A stretch of 64,000 nt of DNA, taken from assembly GCF_010365285.1 (NCBI RefSeq), contig NZ_CP048286.1, positions 6,312,001 through 6,376,000 of the forward strand, written 5' to 3'. Positions 25,438 to 34,911 of the stretch are shown piece after piece. Numbering within the stretch: the stretch's first letter is position 1; each line of letters opens with the position of its first letter. Under the pieces are notes generated by a model. It saw nothing but the letters and a program-made list of their open reading frames with translations. It did not search any database and was not told where the DNA came from. Position numbers and translations under genes: made by a program. The stretch is from Paenibacillus rhizovicinus (GTDB taxonomy: Bacteria > Bacillota > Bacilli > Paenibacillales > Paenibacillaceae).

Positions 25438-26570
25438 GTCATAAAATCAAGGTGCTGCACGTCGTCGGCAAAATGCATCCCGGTGGCATCGAGACGCTGC
25501 TCATGAACGTTTACAGGCAATGCGACCGGGACAAGTTCGAATTTCACTTTGCCGTCCAGACCGAAGAGAAGGCGTTCTACGACGATGAGATCGAGGCGCT
25601 CGGAGGCCGTCTGCTCAGACAGCCGCATCCGAAGAACGGATTGTCGGCCTTCAAGCGGACGCTGGCGGAGAACATCCGGGCCAACGGGCCGTACGATGCC
25701 GTGCACAGCCATATCTTCGCATTCAGCGGCTATGTGCTGTCCATCGCGCACGGGCTTCGCATCCCGGTTCGGATCAGTCACAGCCACAACGTCCAATCCG
25801 GCGGCGCCGCCGCTGCAAAGTCCCTGAAGCGCCGCGTATACAACGCTTATATGGGCCACTTGATCCGCCGTCATGCGACGCATATGCTGGGCTGCTCCAA
25901 GGCCGCGTGCGAATCGCTTTACGGCGCGAATTGCTGGAAGAACGGACGCGTCATGGTGTTCCCGAACGCGATTTCCGTCGAGCCGTACGCCGCGCTGCCT
26001 GCCGACCGGCAGCAGCTGCGGGCGAAGCTGGGACTGCCGCAGGGAAATGCGCCGTTGTTCGCCCATATCGGGCGGTTCGCGGATCAGAAGAACCATGCGT
26101 TCCTGATCGACCGCTTCGCCGAATTCGCCGCCCGGGAACCGGGAGCCGGACTGCTGCTGGTGGGGGACGGACCGAAGCGGCAGGAGATCGAACGCAAGGT
26201 GAAGGAGCTCGGCTTGTCGGAACAGGTTGCTTTCCTTGGCCTTCGCAGCGACGTGCCCGAATTGCTCGGCGCCGTCGACGGCTTCGTCCTTCCTTCATTG
26301 TACGAGGGACTCGGAATCGTGCTGATCGAAGCACAGGCGGCAGGCCTGCCGTGTCTCGTTTCGGAAGGCATCCCGGAAGAAGCGGACCTGAAGCTCGGCC
26401 TGTTCGCGAAGTTGAAGCTGACCGACGATCCGTCGCAATGGGTCGACGGCTTCCGCCGCCTGGCTTCGTCGAAGACGCCGGAATGGCGGTCGCGGCTGGC
26501 CGCGCTGGACCGGTTCGGCTACAACATGACCGCGAGCGTCCGGCGATTGGAGCAGCTTTATGGCGGGTAA
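25434..26570 (+). CDS. GT4 glycosyltransferase (EpsF-like)
   Basis: 378 residues from ATG 25434, overlapping the preceding stop by 4 nt. The N-terminal domain has VVGKMHPGGIETLLMNVYRQ and AVHSHIFAFSGYVLSIAHGL; the C-terminal domain has FAHIGRFADQKNHAFLIDRF and SLYEGLGIVLIEAQAAGLPC, which contains the GT4 EX7E motif. B. subtilis EpsF and related enzymes share the GGIET and HSHNV segments. It transfers a sugar to the growing lipid-linked unit; donor and linkage are unknown. Confidence 0.9.
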   Translation: MSHKIKVLHVVGKMHPGGIETLLMNVYRQCDRDKFEFHFAVQTEEKAFYDDEIEALGGRLLRQPHPKNGLSAFKRTLAENIRANGPYDAVHSHIFAFSGYVLSIAHGLRIPVRISHSHNVQSGGAAAAKSLKRRVYNAYMGHLIRRHATHMLGCSKAACESLYGANCWKNGRVMVFPNAISVEPYAALPADRQQLRAKLGLPQGNAPLFAHIGRFADQKNHAFLIDRFAEFAAREPGAGLLLVGDGPKRQEIERKVKELGLSEQVAFLGLRSDVPELLGAVDGFVLPSLYEGLGIVLIEAQAAGLPCLVSEGIPEEADLKLGLFAKLKLTDDPSQWVDGFRRLASSKTPEWRSRLAALDRFGYNMTASVRRLEQLYGG

Positions 26571-28023
26571 CGGCTTCGCGGCTGCGCGGAAGGGACAGCT
26601 CCGGCAGCAGCCGGGTGAAGGGGACAAACTGCCGTTCCTGCCGGTGCCGGGCAAGCGCGAACCGCTGCCGCTGGAACCGGGCGCTGCGCGGATTTCGCTG
26701 CATCATCCCGTGCTGGCCGCGATGTATCTCGTCATGCTGCTGCTGCTCGGGAAGCTGTTCTTCGGGATGGACGAGAAGCTCGGCATGGTCGCGTTCTTCG
26801 CGCTGCTGATCCCGTTCTTCTTCTTCCTGCTCCGCTGGCCGAACACGCCCTTCGCGCTCTTCGGCGGATTGGCGATCATGCTGCTCGGGAAGCTGGTGTA
26901 TGCGGTAACGATGAATCCCGTCAGCGGTCCGGATTCCTTCCATTATTACGAGCAGGTCAGCACCTTTGCGACCTTGTCGGAATTCATGCCGTATGCCTGG
27001 AACCATATCGTGACGCAGTGGATGAACATTTCGGCGTATCCGATGTTCGGTTTGGTCTACATGCCGTTCTTCAAATGGCTGAACATCGAAGATTCGCTGC
27101 CGATCATCATGCTGAACGGCTTGCTGCTGCTGCTGCTCGTTAACAGCGTCTACCGGATGAACGAGAGCCGTTTCGCCTTCGCGCTTCCGGAGGGCAAGCG
27201 CAAGCTGTTCCACGCTTTCGTGATTTTCGGCCTGCTGGCCAGTCCGTCCTTCATGTTATTGTCGTCGATGTTCGCCAAAGACGTGCTTTGCGCGCTGCTC
27301 GGCGCATACGGCGCAAGCCTGCTGCTACGCCGGAGGTATGTGCTGTTCACCGTGCTGCTGCTGTACGCGACAGGGCTTCGCGATTACGCCATCATTTATA
27401 CGTTCGGCTTCTTCTTCGTCTACCGCCAGAAGTACTGGACGGCAGCGATCGTGATGGTTGCGGCCATGGGCTTGCTCGTCATGCAGATCGGTCCGCTCGG
27501 CATTATCAATGCCAGCCTGCTGGTCGTGTATCTGTTCCTGAGTCCCAATCCGCTAAATCCGGGCAACTTGGACAGCGAGCTGATACTGAGGTCGCTCGAA
27601 GCGCTCGTCATGACGGCGGGGCTCGTGATCAGCGCGCTGAATTTTCTCCGTTTCAAGGAAACGAGGCCGTTCTATACCATCGCCATTCTCGTGCTGTTCA
27701 CCTATGCCTGCACGCTCGTGCTGGTCGGGTACGTTACCGTCACGGGACGGGATCTGGAATACGGCGTCGGGACCGTCGGCGACAATATGGTCCGCAAGAA
27801 ACTGCCCATTCTTCCGCTGTTGTACGTCTATCAGGCTTACACGTTCGTATGGGCGGCGAGATGGTTCCGTAAAGGGAGCAAGAACGCGCAGCACAGCGAG
27901 AAACGGGATTTCCAGAGCCGAAAACCGATTTTTCAGGGCGGAAAACCAAGTTATAGAAGCGGTCAGCCTGTTCCTCGTGAAGGGAAACCGCTCAATCAAC
28001 ACCGGGCTTCATTTTATGAGTAA
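26560..28023 (+). CDS. Polytopic membrane protein, candidate polysaccharide polymerase (Wzy role)
   Basis: 487 residues, overlapping the upstream GT4 gene by 11 nt. After a Pro/Arg-rich cytoplasmic N-terminus (about 45 residues) there are about 10-12 membrane helices (AAMYLVMLLLLGKLFFGMDE; IIMLNGLLLLLLVNSVYRMN; AAIVMVAAMGLLVMQIGPLG). A periplasmic-type loop (PVSGPDSFHYYEQVSTFATL) is conserved-looking, as in O-antigen ligase/polymerase-like proteins. The last 45 residues are a basic, repetitive tail (repeats of FQSRKPIFQGGKP style). It is the only membrane protein in the locus suited to the polymerase role, so the assignment rests on elimination. Confidence 0.6.
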   Translation: MAGNGFAAARKGQLRQQPGEGDKLPFLPVPGKREPLPLEPGAARISLHHPVLAAMYLVMLLLLGKLFFGMDEKLGMVAFFALLIPFFFFLLRWPNTPFALFGGLAIMLLGKLVYAVTMNPVSGPDSFHYYEQVSTFATLSEFMPYAWNHIVTQWMNISAYPMFGLVYMPFFKWLNIEDSLPIIMLNGLLLLLLVNSVYRMNESRFAFALPEGKRKLFHAFVIFGLLASPSFMLLSSMFAKDVLCALLGAYGASLLLRRRYVLFTVLLLYATGLRDYAIIYTFGFFFVYRQKYWTAAIVMVAAMGLLVMQIGPLGIINASLLVVYLFLSPNPLNPGNLDSELILRSLEALVMTAGLVISALNFLRFKETRPFYTIAILVLFTYACTLVLVGYVTVTGRDLEYGVGTVGDNMVRKKLPILPLLYVYQAYTFVWAARWFRKGSKNAQHSEKRDFQSRKPIFQGGKPSYRSGQPVPREGKPLNQHRASFYE

Positions 28024-28037
28024 AAGGGGGCTTTTCC

Positions 28038-28643
28038 ATGCGGGGCCGTGATTTATTCGTTTCCGCCAAACCGCTGCTGAACGGCGTTGCCGCCATGCTG
28101 CGCGTCGTGCCGAAGCCGCTGCTCGTCTGGGCGTGGCATCTGACGGACCTGCTGCCCGAGTTGCCGGGCATCGCCGCGCGCTACGCGATTCTGAAGCGGC
28201 TGGCCCGCAGCTGCGGCGATAACGTGCTTGTCGGCAGGGGCGTGGAAATACGCTACTGGGAGCGGTTGTCGATCGGCTCCAACGTCAGCATCCATAAACA
28301 ATGCTACGTGGACGCCTACGGCGAAATCCTGATCGAGGACGACGTATCGATCGCGCATCAGACGTCGATCGTTTCGTTCCAGCACACCTGGCAGGATGCC
28401 GGGCTGCCGATCCGGGACAATGCCGTCGTCACCGGCATGATCTGGATCAGCCGCGACGTCTGGATCGGCTGCGGCTGCCGGATATTGGCGGGCGTTTCGA
28501 TCGGCAGCCGATCCGTCGTTGCCGCGGGCGCGGTCGTGAATAAGAACATCGCCGCGCATACCGTTGCCGCGGGCGTGCCCGCGCGGCCGGTGAAGCACAT
28601 CGGCCCCGAGCTTAAGCCGCATCATCCCAGGCAGCACGGATAG
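28038..28643 (+). CDS. Left-handed beta-helix acyltransferase (WcaF/LacA type)
   Basis: 201 residues. Hexapeptide repeats start near residue 60 (GDNVLVGRGVEIRYWERLSI; GSNVSIHKQCYVDAYG; DVWIGCGCRILAGVSIG) and end in the usual VAAGVPARPVKHIG. The family moves acetyl or other acyl groups from CoA onto sugars. The conserved His of the active site is probably in VSIAHQTSIVSFQHTW. RBS AAAAGGGGG precedes ATG 28038. In this locus it probably decorates the polysaccharide. Confidence 0.87.
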   Translation: MRGRDLFVSAKPLLNGVAAMLRVVPKPLLVWAWHLTDLLPELPGIAARYAILKRLARSCGDNVLVGRGVEIRYWERLSIGSNVSIHKQCYVDAYGEILIEDDVSIAHQTSIVSFQHTWQDAGLPIRDNAVVTGMIWISRDVWIGCGCRILAGVSIGSRSVVAAGAVVNKNIAAHTVAAGVPARPVKHIGPELKPHHPRQHG

Positions 28644-28688
28644 GCACATAGATAAGAGTTGAATTCCAGGAAGCAGGAGGGATCACAC

Positions 28689-29999
28689 ATGCATGTTGTT
28701 TGGGCGCATGACCATACGTTTTATTTCAATGAAACCGGTAAGTTTTATTCCGGCGGCAAGCTTCCTTATGCCGTGTGGGAGCGGTATTTGGCGGTCTTCG
28801 ATTCCATTACCGTCGCATGCAGAGGGCAGCGCACTTCCGCGGATGCGGATATGCACGGCAAGACGCTGTCGAGCGGCGCGAACGTCGATTTTCTCGTGCT
28901 GCCATCGCTCAGCAATCCCGTCAACAAGCTGACGAAACGCGGTATCGTCGAACACAGCCTGCGCGAGGCCATCTCCAAAGCCGATGCCGTCATCGCGCGG
29001 ATGCCGAGCGAAATCGGGGCCGAGGCCATACGGGTCGCGCGCTCGCTCGGCAAACCGTTTGCCGTCGAGATGGTGGCTTGCGCATGGGACGGCTTATGGA
29101 ATTACGGCAGCGCGCAGGGCAAGCTGTATGCGCCTTTCTCGCTCTGGAAGACGCGCTCGCTCGTCAAACGCGCGCCGTACGGGATTTACGTGACGGAGAA
29201 GTTTCTGCAGAAACGCTATCCGCTGGCAGGACGCGGCGTAGAAGGTTCCTGCTCGAATGTGGAAATTCCGGCGGTATCGGCGGACGTGCTCGCCCGTCGC
29301 CTGGAACGGATTGCAACGAGCCCGGAATGGAATGCGGCTCGCCCGTTCCGCATCGGCATGATCGGTTCGCTGAACGGCAAAACCAAAGGCATCGATACCG
29401 CGATGCGCGCGATCGCCCGCATTCAGCGGAAGGATCTGCCGCCATTCGAGTTTCATATTCTCGGCGACGGGTCGGTCGATCGCTGGCTTGCGCTGGCAGA
29501 GAAGCTCGGCATCACCGGCATCGTGAAGTTTTGCGGCGTGCTGACGAGCGGAAGCGCGGTGTTCGAGTGGCTGGATGAGCTGGATCTGTACGTGCAGCCG
29601 AGCTTCCAAGAAGGGCTGCCGCGCGCGACGATCGAGGCGATGAGCCGCGCTTGTCCCGTGCTCGGCTCCACGGCCGGCGGCATTCCCGAGCTGATCGGCG
29701 CAGATTGGCTGCATAAGCCGGGCAACGATAAACTGTTCGCCGAGCATTTGTCGCTTGCGATCGGCAACGCGTCCTGGATGAAGGAACAGGCCGAGCTGAA
29801 CTTCCATACGGCGCAGAAGTATACGAAAGAAAAGCTGGACCAGCAGCGCCGTGCGTTCTGGGAGTCGTTCCGGGACTATGCCGCCAGCGCAGCCGCCGGT
29901 ACGGAGGTCGGCCAAGCTCCGGGAGCGCCCGCGAAAATGAAAACCAACGGACAAGTATACGTATCGAAGGACAAGACGAAGGGAGCGGAGGCGCTATGA
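28689..29999 (+). CDS. GT4 glycosyltransferase
   Basis: 436 residues from ATG 28689 (AGGAGG upstream). The C-terminal GT4 domain shows RIGMIGSLNGKTKGIDTAMR, FHILGDGSVDRWLALAEKLG, and PSFQEGLPRATIEAMSRACP with the EX7E motif. The N-terminal domain (VVWAHDHTFYFNETGKFYSG) is of the type seen in capsule glycosyltransferases. The last 40 residues are a Lys/Ala/Gly-rich tail. It ends in an ATGA overlap with the epimerase gene. Confidence 0.88.
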   Translation: MHVVWAHDHTFYFNETGKFYSGGKLPYAVWERYLAVFDSITVACRGQRTSADADMHGKTLSSGANVDFLVLPSLSNPVNKLTKRGIVEHSLREAISKADAVIARMPSEIGAEAIRVARSLGKPFAVEMVACAWDGLWNYGSAQGKLYAPFSLWKTRSLVKRAPYGIYVTEKFLQKRYPLAGRGVEGSCSNVEIPAVSADVLARRLERIATSPEWNAARPFRIGMIGSLNGKTKGIDTAMRAIARIQRKDLPPFEFHILGDGSVDRWLALAEKLGITGIVKFCGVLTSGSAVFEWLDELDLYVQPSFQEGLPRATIEAMSRACPVLGSTAGGIPELIGADWLHKPGNDKLFAEHLSLAIGNASWMKEQAELNFHTAQKYTKEKLDQQRRAFWESFRDYAASAAAGTEVGQAPGAPAKMKTNGQVYVSKDKTKGAEAL

Positions 30000-31024
30000 C
30001 GATTCTCGTAACGGGGGCGGCCGGATTCGTCGGCTATCATGTGAGCGAACGCTTGATGCGCGACGGCTTCGACGTCGTCGGGCTCGACAATTTCAACGAT
30101 TATTACGACGTGCAGCTGAAGCGCGACCGTTTCGGCAAGCTGCTCGGGAACGATCGCTTCGTAGGCGTGGAAGGCGACGTAGCCGAATTCGAGACGCTCA
30201 ACCGCTTATTTCAAAACTACGGAATCACCTCGGTGATCCATTTGGCGGCGCAGGCTGGCGTCCGGTACAGCATTACGAATCCGTTCGCGTACCTCGAATC
30301 CAATCTGACCGGCTTCGGCAACGTGCTGGAAGCATGCCGCCGTTTCGAAATTCGGCACCTGCTCTATGCATCCTCGAGCTCTGTCTACGGGGCCAACGTC
30401 ACGATGCCGTTCAGCGTGCATGACAGCGTCGATCATCCCGTCAGCCTGTATGCGGCAACGAAGAAAGCGAACGAGCTGATGGCGCATACGTACAGCCATC
30501 TGTACGGTCTGCCGACGACGGGACTGCGCTTCTTCACCGTCTACGGACCATGGGGAAGGCCGGACATGGCCTACTTCAGCTTCACGCGGGACATCGAGAA
30601 CGGCGTGCCGATCAAGGTGTTTAACGAAGGCCGGATGCAGCGCGACTTTACGTACGTCGACGATATCGTGGAAGGCGTCGTTCGGCTCCACGGCCGGCCG
30701 CCGCAGCCGGATCCCGCATGGGACCGCGAGCGTCCTGATCCCGGCTCCAGCTACGCGCCGTACCGCGTGTACAACATCGGCAACAACAAGCCGGTGGCGC
30801 TCATGCAGTTCATCCGCACGATCGAGCAGAAGCTGGGCATCGAAGCAAAGCTGCAATTCATGCCGATGCAGCCGGGCGACGTCGAGGCGACCTTCGCGAA
30901 CATCGACACCTTGCAGCGTGAAATCGGCTTCAAGCCGGTCACGGCGCTGGAAGACGGCATCGGCAATTTCGTCGATTGGTACCGGGACTATTACGCTTCG
31001 CGGAAGGTGATCAGCTTACATTAA
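29996..31024 (+). CDS. NAD-dependent epimerase, probably UDP-glucuronate 4-epimerase
   Basis: 342 residues of the extended SDR family. The NAD motif is TGAAGFVGYHVSE. The segment DNFNDYYDVQLKRDR, the catalytic YAATKKANE (Tyr-x3-Lys) and RFFTVYGPWGRPDMA match the UDP-glucuronate 4-epimerase branch. It would convert UDP-glucuronate, made by the GalU and Ugd enzymes of this locus, to UDP-galacturonate. The gene overlaps the upstream GT4 gene by 4 nt. A role as a UDP-GlcNAc or UDP-Glc 4-epimerase is less likely from the DNFNDYYD segment. Confidence 0.87.
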   Translation: MTILVTGAAGFVGYHVSERLMRDGFDVVGLDNFNDYYDVQLKRDRFGKLLGNDRFVGVEGDVAEFETLNRLFQNYGITSVIHLAAQAGVRYSITNPFAYLESNLTGFGNVLEACRRFEIRHLLYASSSSVYGANVTMPFSVHDSVDHPVSLYAATKKANELMAHTYSHLYGLPTTGLRFFTVYGPWGRPDMAYFSFTRDIENGVPIKVFNEGRMQRDFTYVDDIVEGVVRLHGRPPQPDPAWDRERPDPGSSYAPYRVYNIGNNKPVALMQFIRTIEQKLGIEAKLQFMPMQPGDVEATFANIDTLQREIGFKPVTALEDGIGNFVDWYRDYYASRKVISLH

Positions 31025-31108
31025 CCGGCGCAAGTCGGGACATGGAGCATTCACCAGCTTCGAACATGTAAGGCATAGAGATCGGTTAAGGAGATTGGGG
31101 AGAGCGCG

Positions 31109-32917
31109 ATGAGAAAAGTCGCCCATATTTGTACGTCGGGCATCAGTTACAAAATACTCGGCGATAAGCTGGCGCTGCTGCAGCAATCGGGCTGCGAGGT
31201 GACGTTCATCTCCGCCGGCGATCACTTGGATGAATCGATTCGCGGGGCCTATCCCTTCCAGTGGCGGGACGTGCCGATGAGCCGGACGATCCGGCCGCTG
31301 CAGGATCTTGCATCCATCTGGAAACTGCGGAAGCTGCTGCGGCGGGAACGTTACGATATCGTGCATACGCATACCGCCAAAGCGGGGCTGATCGGAAGAG
31401 TGGCCGCGCGGCTGGCCGGCGTGCCGATCGTGCTGCACACGAGCCATGGCCTTCCTTTCTATGAAGGACAATCCAAAGGCGCCTATACGATATACAAGTC
31501 GCTGGAGCGAATGGCCGCCCGGTTCTGCGATGCGCTTGCTTCGCAGAACGAAGAGGACGCCCGCTCGCTGCGAACGCTTGCGCCTTGGCAGCCGGTCTAT
31601 TGCGAAGGCAACGGCGTGGACTTGGACAAGCTCGACCGGCTCTCTGCCGGCGCGCTCGAACAGCTGAGGCCGCTCGACTTGAAGCAGGCGTACGGCATTC
31701 GGGCGGACGTGCCGATGCTGCTGATGGCCGCGAGGTTCGAGCTCGTCAAGGATCATGGGCTGCTGCTGGATGCATTGGTTTCGCTGAAGCGCCGAAACGC
31801 GCTTGGCTGGGTGACGGTGCTCGCCGGACAAGGGCCGCTTGAATCGTCCATCCGGCGGAGGATCGAGGCGGAAGGGCTGAGCGAAGACGTCGTGCTGATC
31901 GGTCATCAATCCGATCTTATGCCATGGCTGTTGATGGCGGATGCCGTCACGTTGACCAGCGAGAAGGAAGGTATCCCGCGTTCGCTGATGGAAGCGATGG
32001 CGCTCGGCAAGCCGATCGTGGCGACCGACGTGCTTGGAACGCGCGAACTGGTCGTTTGCGAACGGAGCGGGCATGCGGAAGCGACGGGGGAATTGGTGCC
32101 TTACCGCGACGAGGAGCGGCTGGCCGATGCGCTCGATCGCATGATGTCCGGCAAGGAGCGCCGCGCGCGGCTTGGCGCCGAGGGGCGCAGGCGCGTCGAG
32201 CGGCAGTTCACCGAAGCGAAGGTCGTCTCCAGGCTGCTCGCGATGTACGACGAGATCGAGCATCGGAAACGGCGCACGGCGTCTTGGGGCAGCCGTCTGC
32301 AGCGGGTCGCGAAACGCGGGATCGATATCGCCGTCAGCCTAACGCTGCTCGCGCTGCTGTCGCCCGTCATCCTGCTGACGGCGCTGGCCGTCCGATCGAA
32401 GCTGGGCTCGCCGGTCTTGTTCCGTCAGGAACGACCGGGCCGCTTCGGCAATCCGTTCCACGTCCGCAAATTCCGGACGATGACGGATGCCAAGGACCGG
32501 CACGGCAACTTGCTCTCGGACGAGGTCCGTCTCACGTCGTTCGGCAAGCTGCTTCGCAAGCTCAGCCTGGACGAGCTGCCGCAGCTGCTGAACGTACTCG
32601 CCGGCGATATGAGCCTGATCGGTCCGCGTCCGCTGCTGATGGAATACTTGCCTTTATATACGAAGGATCAGGCGCGCCGGCATGACGTTCGCCCGGGTAT
32701 TACCGGACTCGCGCAGGTGAATGGCCGCAACGCCTTGTCTTGGGAAGAGAAATTCCGCATGGACGTCTGGTACGTCGAACATTATTCGCTGCTGCTGGAT
32801 GTGCGGATTGGGATGAAGACCGTATCGAAAGTGCTGCAGAGCGAAGGCATCCAGCAGGAAGGCCATGTGACGACGTCCAAATTCGCCGGCAGCCGCAGCT
32901 CGAAGGAGGCGCTGTGA
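31109..32917 (+). CDS. Fusion of a GT4 glycosyltransferase and an initiating phosphoglycosyl transferase
   Basis: 602 residues. Residues 1-385 are a GT4 enzyme (VAHICTSGISYKILGDKLAL; IVHTHTAKAGLIGR; SEKEGIPRSLMEAMALGKPI, PglA/EpsD-like). From about residue 395 a bacterial sugar transferase (PglC/EpsL type) follows: a membrane-inserted helix RGIDIAVSLTLLALLSPVIL, FRQERPGRFGNPFHVRKFRT, the catalytic Asp-Glu pair in SLDELPQL (about residues 488-489), and DMSLIGPRPLLMEYLPLY. The C-terminal part places the first sugar phosphate on undecaprenyl phosphate; the N-terminal part could add the second sugar. RBS GGAGATTGGGGAGAG lies upstream. The fusion predicts that the first two steps are coupled. Confidence 0.92.
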   Translation: MRKVAHICTSGISYKILGDKLALLQQSGCEVTFISAGDHLDESIRGAYPFQWRDVPMSRTIRPLQDLASIWKLRKLLRRERYDIVHTHTAKAGLIGRVAARLAGVPIVLHTSHGLPFYEGQSKGAYTIYKSLERMAARFCDALASQNEEDARSLRTLAPWQPVYCEGNGVDLDKLDRLSAGALEQLRPLDLKQAYGIRADVPMLLMAARFELVKDHGLLLDALVSLKRRNALGWVTVLAGQGPLESSIRRRIEAEGLSEDVVLIGHQSDLMPWLLMADAVTLTSEKEGIPRSLMEAMALGKPIVATDVLGTRELVVCERSGHAEATGELVPYRDEERLADALDRMMSGKERRARLGAEGRRRVERQFTEAKVVSRLLAMYDEIEHRKRRTASWGSRLQRVAKRGIDIAVSLTLLALLSPVILLTALAVRSKLGSPVLFRQERPGRFGNPFHVRKFRTMTDAKDRHGNLLSDEVRLTSFGKLLRKLSLDELPQLLNVLAGDMSLIGPRPLLMEYLPLYTKDQARRHDVRPGITGLAQVNGRNALSWEEKFRMDVWYVEHYSLLLDVRIGMKTVSKVLQSEGIQQEGHVTTSKFAGSRSSKEAL

Positions 32918-33696
32918 GCCGGCCGGCGGTAAGCGTCCGCGCCTCGGCCAGGGACGCGGTGGCGCAGGTTGTCGGCATTCGCGCCTCGGCGATCAGAGCC
33001 GTCGCCTTCGGTGCGGCAGATCAGATGGCGTCCTCTACGGAATCGTCGAAGCCGCCCGTCGTTCCGCTCATTATCGCCGGCCGGGGCGGCCATGGCCAAG
33101 TCGTCCGGGATATCGCGGAAGCGACGGGACGATTCGCTGTCATCGCCGTTGTCGACGATGCGTTCCAAGCGTCTGAGCTGCAGAACGACGGCGTATGGCA
33201 CTGTTCCGTCGACTTCGTCCCGGAACTGCTGCGCGCGCATCCGGACGGCCAAGTCATTATTGCGATCGGCAGCAATCATGTGCGCCGGCAATTCGTAGGA
33301 CGGCTTGCGCTGCCTGAAGCGCGCTATGCGCTGCTGATTCATCCCGGTGCGCATATTTCTCACCGGGCGGCGGTGGCGCCGGGCACCGTCGTCATGCCGG
33401 GCGCGGTCGTGAACGCGGGCGCGCGCATCGGCGCACATGCCATCATTAATTCCGGCGCAGTCGTGGAGCACGATGCGATCGTCGGAGCGTATGCGCATTT
33501 GTCCCCGAGGGCTGCGATCGCGGGAGCCGCGATCGTCGGCGAAGGCGCGCAATTGGGGATCGGCAGCTCGGTCATTCCTTCCATCGAGATTGGCGAATGG
33601 TCGGTACTCGGTGCCGGGGCGGCTGCGGTCAAGGATATTCCCGCGCGCGTTCTCGCAGTCGGCGTGCCTGCCAAAGTGCGGCGAGAGCTCGATTAA
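32914..33696 (+). CDS. PglD-like sugar N-acetyltransferase
   Basis: 260 residues from GTG 32914, which overlaps the preceding stop and has AGGAGG 4 nt upstream. ATG 33025 would give the usual PglD start just before VPLIIAGRGGHGQVVRDIAE but lacks an RBS, so a 37-residue N-terminal extension is likely. The N-terminal Rossmann-like domain binds the UDP-sugar. The left-handed beta-helix (VMPGAVVNAGARIGAHAIIN; VVEHDAIVGAYAHLSP) binds acetyl-CoA, and the His of VEHD is the expected base. It would acetylate the 4-amino group made by the aminotransferase encoded next. Confidence 0.88.
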   Translation: MSRPAVSVRASARDAVAQVVGIRASAIRAVAFGAADQMASSTESSKPPVVPLIIAGRGGHGQVVRDIAEATGRFAVIAVVDDAFQASELQNDGVWHCSVDFVPELLRAHPDGQVIIAIGSNHVRRQFVGRLALPEARYALLIHPGAHISHRAAVAPGTVVMPGAVVNAGARIGAHAIINSGAVVEHDAIVGAYAHLSPRAAIAGAAIVGEGAQLGIGSSVIPSIEIGEWSVLGAGAAAVKDIPARVLAVGVPAKVRRELD

Positions 33697-33738
33697 ACCT
33701 GCAAACTGGTTCCATATTCAGATAAGGAGTGATTGCAC

Positions 33739-34911
33739 TTGGCACAGCAAGGCCGGATTTATCTATCTTCACCGCATATGAGCGGCATGGAGCAAGATTT
33801 CGTGAAAGAAGCGTTCGCTACGAATTGGATTGCGCCCGTCGGCCCGCATGTCGACGGGTTCGAGCAGGAGCTGTCCGCGCATGTCGGCACCCGGGGAGCG
33901 CTCGCGCTCAGCTCCGGGACGGCCGCGATCCACCAAGCGCTGCGGCTCGTCGGGATCGAACGCGGGGATAAAGTGTTCGTCTCCACGCTGACGTTCATCG
34001 CAAGCGTCAATCCGGTGCTGTACGAGGGCGGAGAACCGGTGTTCATCGATTCGGAGCCGGAGACGTGGAATATGTCGCCGCAGGCACTGGAACGCGCGCT
34101 CGAAGCGGCTAGACAAGAAGGCCGTCTGCCAAAGGCTGTCATCGTCGTCAATCTGTACGGACAAAGCGCGGATCTCGATCCCATCCTCGAGCTCTGCAAT
34201 GCCTACGGCGTGCCGGTCATCGAGGATGCCGCGGAGTCGCTCGGCGCCACGTACAAGGGCCGAGCCAGCGGGACGCTCGGCGCGTTCGGGATCTATTCGT
34301 TCAACGGCAATAAGATCATCACGACTTCCGGCGGCGGCATGCTCGTCTCGAACGATCTCGATGCGCTTGCCAAGGCGCGCTTCTGGTCGACGCAGGCCCG
34401 CGACGCGGCGCTTCATTACGAACACAGCGAGCTCGGCTACAATTATCGGCTGAGCAACGTGCTCGCAGGCATCGGCAGGGGCCAGCTGCAGGTACTGGAA
34501 GAGCGCGTCGCCGCCCGCCGCGCGATCTTCGAACGCTACGAGCAGTCCTTGGCGAGAATCGAAGGCATCGATTTCATGCCCGAAGCGGCATTCGGCATGT
34601 CGACGCGCTGGTTGACGGCGATGACGATCAATCCGCGCATCGTCGATACGACGCCGGCGGAACTAATCGCCCAGCTTGCCGGCGAGAATATCGAGGCGCG
34701 CCCGGTTTGGAAGCCGATGCATCTGCAACCGCTGCTTCGCTCTTGCGATTATTTTACCGATACCCCGCAGTTCAGCGTGTCCGATCAACTGTTCGCCCAT
34801 GGCATCTGTTTGCCTTCCGGCTCCAATATGACCATTCCGGAGCAAGAGCGCGTCATCGATCTGATTGCCCAACATTTGCATTCGAGGAGGCCTATCCATG
34901 AAAGTGCGTAA
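33739..34911 (+). CDS. DegT/DnrJ/EryC1 aminotransferase (PglE/EpsN type)
   Basis: 390 residues from TTG 33739 (AAGGAG 9 nt upstream); TTG 33733 is closer than usual to the RBS. PLP-enzyme features are [49 protein letters not shown] and the Schiff-base Lys in [17 protein letters not shown]. It aminates the 4-keto sugar produced by the PglF-type dehydratase. Together with the dehydratase and acetyltransferase it completes a UDP-N,N'-diacetylbacillosamine route. It overlaps galU by 14 nt. Confidence 0.92.
   Translation: MAQQGRIYLSSPHMSGMEQDFVKEAFATNWIAPVGPHVDGFEQELSAHVGTRGALALSSGTAAIHQALRLVGIERGDKVFVSTLTFIASVNPVLYEGGEPVFIDSEPETWNMSPQALERALEAARQEGRLPKAVIVVNLYGQSADLDPILELCNAYGVPVIEDAAESLGATYKGRASGTLGAFGIYSFNGNKIITTSGGGMLVSNDLDALAKARFWSTQARDAALHYEHSELGYNYRLSNVLAGIGRGQLQVLEERVAARRAIFERYEQSLARIEGIDFMPEAAFGMSTRWLTAMTINPRIVDTTPAELIAQLAGENIEARPVWKPMHLQPLLRSCDYFTDTPQFSVSDQLFAHGICLPSGSNMTIPEQERVIDLIAQHLHSRRPIHESA

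Noticed and set aside
32740..32913. Longer N-terminus for the PglD-like protein starting inside the fusion gene
   Set aside because: It would overlap the sugar-transferase domain for 170 bp; GTG 32914 has a good RBS and the typical 4-nt overlap.
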